From: Amycolatopsis camponoti
GTDB lineage: Bacteria > Actinomycetota > Actinomycetes > Mycobacteriales > Pseudonocardiaceae
Direction of reading: 5' to 3'
DNA: 64,000 nt
NCBI RefSeq assembly: GCF_902497555.1
Contig: NZ_CABVGP010000002.1
Coordinates: 1,004,501-1,068,500, forward strand
Shown: positions 58,048 to 64,000 of the stretch, piece after piece
Numbering within the stretch: position 1 is the stretch's first letter
How the letters are laid out: every line of letters starts with the position of its first letter
Program-made: the position numbers and the translations under genes
The notes under the pieces: generated by a model
Told to the model about the DNA's origin: nothing
Database searches by the model: none
Seen by the model: the letters and a program-made list of their open reading frames with translations, nothing else

Positions 58048-59493
58048 ATGGACAGAGCCAAAACACCGTCCTCGGAGGGGTCCATAGGCTCGGACTTCCT
58101 GCAGCTCGACGTCCGTGACGCGCCGGCGGGCGGGCTGTCGGACTGGCTCGCCGGGCAGCTGCGCGCCGCCGTGGCCGACGGCCGGCTCCCGATCGGCGGC
58201 CGGCTGCCCGCGTCCCGCGTCCTGGCCGCCGAGCTGCGGGTGTCCCGCGGTGTCGTCACCGAGGCCTACCAGCGCCTGATCGATGACGGGCACGCGGCGG
58301 GCCGCGGCCGGGCGGGCACGGTGGTGGTGGCCGCGCCGGTGCTCGCCCCCGAACCCGTGCGCGTCCGGCCGCCGTCGAAGGTGATCACGCCGATGCCGGG
58401 CGTCGAGGTGTTCGACGCGGTCCGCGCGGCCCCGGCCCGCATCGACCTCACCCCGGGCGTCCCGGACCTGACGGCGTTCCCGCGCGCGGCGTGGCTGCGG
58501 GCCGAGCGCGCGGTGCTGGAGGAGCTGGAGCCGTCGCACTTCGGCTACGGCGACCCCCGCGGCGCCCCGGCGATGCGGCTCGCGGTGTCGCACTGGCTGG
58601 CGCGCAGCCGCGGCATCCGCGTCGACCCCGGCGAGATCATCGTGGTGGCCGGCGTCGCGCAGGCGCTGACGCTGGTGGGGGAGGTGCTGCGGCAGCACGG
58701 CGTCACCGAGATCGCGGTGGAGGACCCGAGTTCGCTGGGCGCGCGGCAGCACCTGCACCACTGCGGCCTGGCGACCCCGCCGGTCCCGGTGGACGACGAC
58801 GGCTTGCGCGTCGGCTCCCTGAGCGCGCCGGCGGTGCTGGTGACCCCGGCCCACCAGTTCCCGATGGGCGTGGTGCTGGGCGGCGACCGCCGCCGCGACC
58901 TGATGCGCTGGGCGGCCGAGGGCGGCATCGTGGTGGAGGACGACTACGACGCGGAGCACCGCTACGACCGCGCGCCGGTGCCCGCCGTCCGGTCGATGCT
59001 GCCGGAGGTCTGTTACACGGGAAGCGTTTCGAAGCTGCTGGCGCCGGCGTTGCGGGTGGGCTGGCTGCTGGCGCCGCCGCGGTTCCACGACGACCTGGTG
59101 GCGGCGAAGCGGTTCGCGGACCTGGGCAACCCGGTGCTGGCCCAGCTGGTCCTGGCTCGCTTGATGGAGACGGGCGAGCTGGAGCGGCAGCTGCGGGTGG
59201 TCCGGGCCCGGCACCGGCGTCGGCGCGACGCGATGATCCGCACGCTTTCTTCGGAAGTGCCGGGTGCGGTGGTCCACGGCGCGGCGGCGGGCCTGCACCT
59301 GACGATCACGTTCGGCACGGACCTGGACGACGTCGCGCTGGCGGCGGCCGCGCTGGCGGAGGGGGTGAAGGTCCAGCCGCTGTCGTGGCATCGGCAGTTG
59401 CCGGGCCGTCCGGGGCTGGTGCTGGGCTACGCGGCGAGGACGTCGACGGAGATCGCCGAGGGGGTCGCCGTGCTGGGGAAACTCCTGCGCTGA
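58048..59493 (+). CDS. MocR/PdxR-type regulator (GntR HTH fused to PLP aminotransferase)
   Basis: The 481-residue protein has a GntR HTH (GLSDWLAGQLRAAVADGRLP; GGRLPASRVLAAELRVSRGV) and then an aminotransferase fold I domain with the PLP lysine in YTGSVSKLLAPALRVGW and YDAEHRYDRAPVPAVRS. PLP binding acts as the ligand in this group. It lies opposite the methyltransferase operon. The ATG at 58048 gives the family N-terminus; in-frame ATG 58009 would overlap the methyltransferase gene. Confidence 0.93.
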   Translation: MDRAKTPSSEGSIGSDFLQLDVRDAPAGGLSDWLAGQLRAAVADGRLPIGGRLPASRVLAAELRVSRGVVTEAYQRLIDDGHAAGRGRAGTVVVAAPVLAPEPVRVRPPSKVITPMPGVEVFDAVRAAPARIDLTPGVPDLTAFPRAAWLRAERAVLEELEPSHFGYGDPRGAPAMRLAVSHWLARSRGIRVDPGEIIVVAGVAQALTLVGEVLRQHGVTEIAVEDPSSLGARQHLHHCGLATPPVPVDDDGLRVGSLSAPAVLVTPAHQFPMGVVLGGDRRRDLMRWAAEGGIVVEDDYDAEHRYDRAPVPAVRSMLPEVCYTGSVSKLLAPALRVGWLLAPPRFHDDLVAAKRFADLGNPVLAQLVLARLMETGELERQLRVVRARHRRRRDAMIRTLSSEVPGAVVHGAAAGLHLTITFGTDLDDVALAAAALAEGVKVQPLSWHRQLPGRPGLVLGYAARTSTEIAEGVAVLGKLLR

Positions 59494-59802
59494 CGCACTT
59501 TTCGCGCCACCCGCGTGCCTCCGCCCGTGAGGGGGACCCCCGGTTTCAACGTTACCGGCGGCCACCGACGGTTCCGGTCCGGCGCGGGAGAGTTGTCCAC
59601 AGGCCGCTCGAGCTGTCCCCAGGCCGAAGCCGCGCCACCGTCCCGCACCCTCGAACAAATCCGGCCCTGCGAGTAAAGGGTCTACAAAGGACAGTCAACC
59701 GAGTGTGATCATGCTCTCCCAAGCGATTTCGGAACTTGGTTGCCATACGCAAGCAACTTGCTTAGCCTAGCTAAGGGACTTTGCGAGCAGAAGGGTTGCA
59801 CA
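59494..59802 (+). other. Intergenic region before the MFS exporter
   Basis: These 309 bases hold no gene that I can support. The 3' half has the promoter and palindromes for the exporter at 59740-59775. Near 59678-59700 the minus strand reads GGTTGACTGTCCTTTGTAGA, similar to the left and centre of operator copy 1 (17 of 23 bases), so it may be a weak relative. Confidence 0.5.
59740..59775 (+). promoter_or_regulatory. Promoter with two overlapping palindromes
   Basis: TTGCCA (59740-59745), 17 bases, TAGCCT (59763-59768) form a promoter. AAGCAACTTGCTT (59751-59763) and CTTAGCCTAGCTAAG (59761-59775) are dyads that share three bases and cover the -10. They look like MarR/TetR-type operators. Confidence 0.6.
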
Positions 59803-61572
59803 GTGGCGGAACGCCGGACGTATTCGATCGCGGAACTGGGGCCGCGGTACAAGTGGATCGCGCTGTCCAACACGACGCTGGGCATGCTGATCGCCACGAT
59901 CAACTCCTCGATCGTGCTGATCGCGCTGCCCGACATCTTCAAGGGCATCGGCATCAACCCCCTCGAGCCCGCCAACACCAGCTACCTGCTGTGGATGATC
60001 ATGGGCTTCCTGGTCGTCACCGCGGTGCTCGTGGTGAGCTTCGGCAGGCTCGGGGACATGTACGGCCGCGCGAGGATGTACAACCTCGGCTTCGCCGTCT
60101 TCACCGTTTCTTCCATCATGCTGGCCGTCACCTGGTTCGGCGGTGACGCGGCCGCGCTGTGGCTGATCGGCTGGCGGATCGTGCAGGGCGTCGGCGGCGC
60201 CTTCCTGATGGCGAACTCCTCGGCGATCCTCACCGACGCCTTCCCGGCCAACCAGCGCGGGCTCGCGCTCGGCATGAACGGCGTCGCGGCCATCGCGGGC
60301 TCGTTCCTCGGCCTGGTCGTCGGCGGCGTGCTCGCCCCGGTCGACTGGAACCTGATCTTCCTGGTGTCGGTGCCCTTCGGCGTGATCGGCACGGTCTGGG
60401 CGTACCTCAAGCTGCACGACACCGGGATCCGCAAGCACGCGCGGATGGACTGGTGGGGCAACATCACCTTCGCCGTCGGCCTGATCGCGGTGCTGGTCGG
60501 CATCACCTACGGCATCCAGCCCTACGGCACGTCGCAGACCGGCTGGACCAGCCCGATGGTGCTGAGCTGCCTGATCGGCGGCGTCGCGGTCCTGATCGGT
60601 TTCGTGGTCATCGAGATGAAGGTCGACAACCCGCTGTTCCGGCTGTCGCTGTTCCGGATCCGGTCGTTCACCTGGGGCAACATCGCCAACCTGACCGCGT
60701 CACTCGGCCGCGGCGGGCTGCAGTTCATCCTGATCATCTGGCTGCAGGGCATCTGGCTGCCCCAGCACGGCTACACGTTCGAGCAGACGCCGCTGTGGGC
60801 GGGCATCTACATGCTCCCGATGACGGTCGGCTTCCTCCTGGCCGCGCCGACGTCGGGCATCCTCGCCGACCGCATCGGCAGCCGCCTGCTCGCGTCCACC
60901 GGGCTGCTCATCACGGCGATCACGTTCCTGCTGCTGATCATCCTGCCGGTCAACTTCGACTACTGGGCGTTCGCGGCGATCCTGCTGATCAACGGCATCG
61001 GCATGGGCATGTTCTCCTCGCCCAACCGCGCCGAGGTGATGAACAGCCTCCCGGCGGACGCGCGCGGCTCCGGCGCGGGCATGATGACGACCTTCCAGAA
61101 CGCGGCGATGGTCCTGTCGATCGGCTTCTTCTTCAGCCTGATCATCTCGGGCCTGTCGAGCAGCCTCCCGTCGACGATGCACGACGGGTTGCTGGCCCAC
61201 GGCGTCCCCGAGGCGGCGGCGTCCCAGGTGGCGAACCTGCCGGCGGTGGCGGTGCTGTTCGCGGCGTTCCTGGGCTACAACCCGATCCAGCAGCTCCTGG
61301 GCGGCCAGCTGTCGTCGCTGCCGCCGGACCAGGCGTCGTTCCTGACGGGCCGCAGCTTCTTCCCGAACTTGATCTCGGGGCCGTTCCAGTCGGGCTTGGC
61401 GGTGGCGTTCGGCTTCGCGATCGCGGTGTGCCTGATCGGCGCGGTGGCATCGCTGCTGACGAAGGACGCGCGTCCTTCGGCCGGGGAGTCAGTGGGCGAG
61501 GAGCTGGCCGCCGTGGCGGGGGAGTCGAGCGGCGGGCCGAGCGAGCTGGTGTCGCCCGCCAGCGAACGCTGA
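59803..61572 (+). CDS. MFS drug-export transporter, DHA2 family, 14-helix
   Basis: The 589-residue exporter has MLIATINSSIVLIALPDIFK, GRLGDMYGRARMYNLGFAVF (motif A), and a long 14-helix body ending in a 45-residue polar tail. It is typical of lincomycin/drug efflux proteins. The GTG at 59803 has AGAAGGG upstream; an earlier in-frame ATG at 59740 would start inside the promoter dyads. No regulator gene lies next to it, although the operator is strong. Confidence 0.9.
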   Translation: MAERRTYSIAELGPRYKWIALSNTTLGMLIATINSSIVLIALPDIFKGIGINPLEPANTSYLLWMIMGFLVVTAVLVVSFGRLGDMYGRARMYNLGFAVFTVSSIMLAVTWFGGDAAALWLIGWRIVQGVGGAFLMANSSAILTDAFPANQRGLALGMNGVAAIAGSFLGLVVGGVLAPVDWNLIFLVSVPFGVIGTVWAYLKLHDTGIRKHARMDWWGNITFAVGLIAVLVGITYGIQPYGTSQTGWTSPMVLSCLIGGVAVLIGFVVIEMKVDNPLFRLSLFRIRSFTWGNIANLTASLGRGGLQFILIIWLQGIWLPQHGYTFEQTPLWAGIYMLPMTVGFLLAAPTSGILADRIGSRLLASTGLLITAITFLLLIILPVNFDYWAFAAILLINGIGMGMFSSPNRAEVMNSLPADARGSGAGMMTTFQNAAMVLSIGFFFSLIISGLSSSLPSTMHDGLLAHGVPEAAASQVANLPAVAVLFAAFLGYNPIQQLLGGQLSSLPPDQASFLTGRSFFPNLISGPFQSGLAVAFGFAIAVCLIGAVASLLTKDARPSAGESVGEELAAVAGESSGGPSELVSPASER

Positions 61573-61583
61573 CGGTGTTTCGG

Positions 61584-61617
61584 AAGCCGGGTGCCGCCCT
61601 TGCGCGGCGCCCGGCTT
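61584..61617. terminator. Bidirectional terminator
   Basis: AAGCCGGGTGCCGC (61584-61597) pairs with GCGGCGCCCGGCTT (61604-61617) with one G-U pair, followed by TCT; lies between convergent genes. Confidence 0.8.
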
Positions 61618-61647
61618 TCTCCGTTCGGCTCGGAACGGCGGTGCGGG

Positions 61648-62745
61648 TCAGGCTGATACGAGCGCGGGTTCGGCGACCTCGGCCACCGGCTCCGCCTTCT
61701 TGGCCCGGCGACGCGCGATGATCCGGCGGCCGACGTCGATCATCGGGAGCTCGACCCAGCGGTAGAGCAGGTCGGCGCCCAGCAGCCCGACGATCGTCAC
61801 GGCGACCGCGGTGAGGGTCCGGTGCGGGGCGAACTGCGGGATCGCGCCCGCGATCGCCACCGCGACGACGCCCTGCATGAGGTAGAGCGAGTACGAGCGT
61901 TCCCCGATGAACCGCATCGGCTTCAGCGACAGGAACCAGGCCAGCGGCCCGCCGCCGGCGACCAGGGACGGCACCAGCAGCGCCGCCAGCAGGATGTAGA
62001 TCGTGCCGGTGATCGAGCCGCCTTCGTCGCTGAGCAGCTCGGCGATCTCGCCGAACATGGTCTGGACCGCGACCAGCGCGGCGGCGACCACCAGCCCGAC
62101 GGCGGGGTGCGTGAACACCCGCAGCGCGGCGAAGCCCTTGCGGTGGTGCAGCACGATCGCCAGCGTGCAGCCGATGAGGATCGGCGAGTACGCGCCGGCG
62201 TAGGGCATGAAGGGGATCAGGGCGAGCATGAGGGCGACGAGCCCGACGGAAAGGCTCAGCCGCTTCACGAAGCCGAGCGCGCCGACGCCGAACGCGAGCA
62301 GCGGCCAGACGAGGTAGAACTTCTGCTCGACACCGAGCGTCCAGGCTTGGCCGAACAGGGCCATCTGGTGGTACTCGCCGACGAAGGCGACGTTCCAGGG
62401 CAGCGCCTCGATGATCCCGCTGTGCCGCAGGCCCATGCCCCGGAAGTAGGCGAAGACGACGACCACGCCGATGACGACGTAGTAGACGGGCAGAATCCGG
62501 AACGCCCGCCGGATGTAGAACTCGGCGAGGGAAACGCGGCCGTTGCGGGCCTCTTCGCGCAGGGCCAGGGTGGTGATGAGGAACCCGGAGAGCACGAAGA
62601 AGAGGTGGACGCCGATCCAGCCGTTGGCCCGCACCCAGTTGGGTCCCCCGTAGTGGAAGACGACGACGAGCACGGCGGCGATGGCCCGGACCCCGTCGAG
62701 AGCACCGAATCTTCGGGTGGCCAGGTACTGGTCGTGCGTGATCAC
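61648..62745 (-). CDS. Acyltransferase 3 family membrane protein
   Basis: The 365-residue integral membrane protein has the family start LATRRFGALDGVRAIAAVLV, VFHYGGPNW with the catalytic-type His, GVHLFFVLSGFLITTLALRE and FYIRRAFRILPVYYVVIGVV, and about ten helices. Such proteins O-acylate sugars in surface polysaccharides or natural products. No glycan cluster adjoins. GTG start at 62745 on a 170-base upstream region with no gene. Confidence 0.9.
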   Translation of the reverse strand: MITHDQYLATRRFGALDGVRAIAAVLVVVFHYGGPNWVRANGWIGVHLFFVLSGFLITTLALREEARNGRVSLAEFYIRRAFRILPVYYVVIGVVVVFAYFRGMGLRHSGIIEALPWNVAFVGEYHQMALFGQAWTLGVEQKFYLVWPLLAFGVGALGFVKRLSLSVGLVALMLALIPFMPYAGAYSPILIGCTLAIVLHHRKGFAALRVFTHPAVGLVVAAALVAVQTMFGEIAELLSDEGGSITGTIYILLAALLVPSLVAGGGPLAWFLSLKPMRFIGERSYSLYLMQGVVAVAIAGAIPQFAPHRTLTAVAVTIVGLLGADLLYRWVELPMIDVGRRIIARRRAKKAEPVAEVAEPALVSA

Positions 62746-62888
62746 GAGTCCCCCTCACAGGCTGCTCACAGCTGGCTCAATGTAATCGAGCACGGAGGGC
62801 ATTCACTCGTTGGGGTGACGATTCGGACGATGTGGCCGGTAGCGTGCTCGACCGTGAGCAAGTTCGCGATCGCGACGCTGCTCGGTGT

Positions 62889-62920
62889 CGGCCGGTAGAG
62901 GCCGACCTACCTACCGGCCG
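62889..62920 (-). terminator. Hairpin overlapping the cyclophilin stop codon
   Basis: CGGCCGGTAG (62889-62898) pairs with CTACCGGCCG (62911-62920). The right arm includes the TAG stop of the minus-strand cyclophilin gene. Confidence 0.65.
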
Positions 62921-63570
62921 AGCGTGGCCCGCTGGATCTTCACCGGGTGCGCCGGAGCGCCGTCCAGCGGCCCGTTCGGGTCGGTCGGGATGATCCCGTC
63001 CGCCACCATGCGGTCGATCGCCGACATGCCGCGGACCACGGTCCCCAGCACCGAATAGTTCGCCGGGATGTTCGCGAACGAATGCACGATGAAGAACTCG
63101 GACCCGTTGGTCCCCGGCCCCTGGTTCCCCATCGCGACGGTCCCGCGCGGGTACGTCTCCGCCCCGGAAACCTCGTCCGGGAACTTGTACCCCGGCCCGC
63201 CCTTCTCGACCTCGTAGATGTCCCCGCACTGCAGGACACCCAACCGGGAAGAGTTCGACAGCCGCCAGCACTGCGACCGGTCGTAGAACCGCTGAGCGAT
63301 CAGCGAAACCATGTTGTGCACCGCGCAAGGGGCCGCCCCGGCGCGGTTCAGCCGCACCGTCACCGGGCCGTAGTTGAACCGGAACGTCACGTCCACGGTC
63401 CCGCGCGTCAAAGCGAACGGCAGCGGACGGACCACGGGACGCGCGGCCGGATTGTCGGGGGTCGGCGTGAACTCGCACCGAGTTACCACGGGCGACGCGG
63501 ACGCCGAAGCCGGCGCCACCAGCAACGCACCCAGAACACCGACGAGAGCCAGACCCCAGCGCAGCTTCAT
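62911..63570 (-). CDS. Secreted cyclophilin-type peptidyl-prolyl isomerase
   Basis: The 219-residue protein has a signal peptide (MKLRWGLALVGVLGALLVAP, then ASASAS cleavage region) and a cyclophilin domain: FRFNYGPVTVRLNRAGAAPC, FYDRSQCWRLSNSS, GTVAMGNQGPGTNGSEFFIV, NYSVLGTVVRGMSAIDRMVA. It would speed proline isomerisation of exported proteins. The catalytic Arg of canonical cyclophilins is at CWRL. No SD-like sequence is present before the ATG (the upstream bases read CCTCCCC), so translation may rely on coupling to the DUF2631 gene 25 bases upstream. Confidence 0.9.
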   Translation of the reverse strand: MKLRWGLALVGVLGALLVAPASASASPVVTRCEFTPTPDNPAARPVVRPLPFALTRGTVDVTFRFNYGPVTVRLNRAGAAPCAVHNMVSLIAQRFYDRSQCWRLSNSSRLGVLQCGDIYEVEKGGPGYKFPDEVSGAETYPRGTVAMGNQGPGTNGSEFFIVHSFANIPANYSVLGTVVRGMSAIDRMVADGIIPTDPNGPLDGAPAHPVKIQRATLGR

Positions 63571-63595
63571 GCCGGGGAGGTTAGCCGGTAACGAA

Positions 63596-63850
63596 CTACT
63601 TGCGCCAGGCTGTGCGCTGCTTGCGGATGTCCAGCACGAGCAGCAGGATCAGGAACAGCGAGAGGCCGACGAGCCAGACGTTCTCGGTGTTGTTCTCGTG
63701 GTTGCCCTTGATCATCACCAGCAGGATGATCGCGCTGACCCAGCCGGCGATGCGGGTGGCCTTCGGGAACGAACCGTGCCAGCCCCAGGCCGCGGACGGC
63801 TCGTCGCGGGGGTCGACCTCGGGCCGCTTCTCGACCGCCTTGCCTGCCAC
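63596..63850 (-). CDS. DUF2631 family membrane protein
   Basis: The 84-residue product begins with VAGKAVEKRPEVDPRDEPSA, then AAWGWHGSFPKATRIAGWV and two helices (IAGWVSAIILLVMIKGNH; WLVGLSLFLILLLVLDIRKQ). The N-terminal pattern and size match DUF2631 of mycobacteria and relatives, where the gene lies close to dxr and rlmN. GTG 63850 has GAGGAG upstream. Nothing I can assign lies in 63851-64000. Confidence 0.8.
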   Translation of the reverse strand: MAGKAVEKRPEVDPRDEPSAAWGWHGSFPKATRIAGWVSAIILLVMIKGNHENNTENVWLVGLSLFLILLLVLDIRKQRTAWRK

Positions 63851-64000
63851 GATGAACTCCTCAAGACCCGTGAACCACGTACACGCCGATGATCCCACAC
63901 CTCCGGGTGCGCCGCGGACACGGCCCGCGTGGCGCCGGACACCCGGCGCCGCCGCTGTCGGAGCGACTCCGGGTGCGTCGCGCCGCCGCGAGAGGGGCGA

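Noticed and set aside
62854..62898. 15-codon plus-strand frame MSKFAIATLLGVGR with GTG start
   Set aside because: Too short, no SD, and it ends in the cyclophilin terminator hairpin.
1..64000. CRISPR arrays, tRNA, rRNA, insertion sequences, phage or integrase genes
   Set aside because: None recognised by reading both strands; direct repeats found are coding repeats or regulatory boxes.

Overview
The window is high-GC actinobacterial DNA. GTG and TTG starts, ATGA/GTGA stop-start overlaps and the order sigma factor - M23 peptidase - rpsB - tsf - pyrH - frr - cdsA - rlmN point to the family Pseudonocardiaceae, and Amycolatopsis is my best guess. No rRNA, tRNA, CRISPR array, insertion sequence or phage gene was seen.

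Layout. (1) 1-6.2 kb is the conserved translation/lipid core: a WhiG/FliA-type sigma factor end, an M23 peptidase, rpsB, tsf, pyrH, frr and cdsA. (2) 6.3-15.4 kb holds an MFS pump, a VOC protein, a methyltransferase, a PadR regulator, an Lrp regulator with an E1-type thiamine enzyme, a lipoprotein and rlmN. (3) 15.5-34.2 kb is the most interesting part. On the minus strand it has a DDAH-like amidinohydrolase, a 48-residue peptide gene, a membrane protein, an XRE-NB-ARC regulator, an MFS exporter and a small monooxygenase. On the plus strand it has an Ada/AlkA-type protein, a PEP-mutase-like enzyme and a tightly packed pathway: two-component flavin monooxygenase, peptide-binding lipoprotein, lysine/ornithine N-hydroxylase, cupin, MetRS-like enzyme, DAO-type oxidase, ATP-grasp ligase, a small beta protein, a BBE-type oxidase and a flavin reductase. 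N-hydroxylase + cupin + MetRS-like + DAO is the signature of hydrazine-synthetase pathways, which make an N-N bond from an N-hydroxylated diamino acid and a second amino acid. Here the cupin and the MetRS-like part are two separate genes and no NRPS or PKS is present. (4) 34.2-63.6 kb is mixed accessory and housekeeping DNA: a radical SAM protein, MerR/MFS, an Asp-box protein with a MoaD/ThiS protein, an ECF42-type sigma factor with YCII partners, a short-chain and a zinc-type dehydrogenase, a threonine synthase paralogue, a nitrilase, P450/LysR, a very large SARP-NB-ARC-TPR regulator, MocR, an MFS pump and an acyltransferase. (5) 62.9-63.9 kb has a secreted cyclophilin and a DUF2631 protein.

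How the parts connect. A 22-bp element (TTGATTnTCC, then GGACAAC) lies upstream of the membrane-protein/peptide/amidinohydrolase operon, of the MFS exporter and of the flavin-monooxygenase-led pathway. I infer that these units form one regulon, possibly run by the XRE-NB-ARC protein between them. A second, 17-bp near-palindrome (TGTCCGGATCTGGCTAG) lies before the 48-residue peptide, the small monooxygenase, the AlkA-like gene and the radical SAM gene. Both are direct sequence observations; the regulators are not proven.

The remaining calls rest on recognised families and motifs. Starts were chosen from ribosome-binding sites, overlaps and family alignment from memory; no database search was possible.
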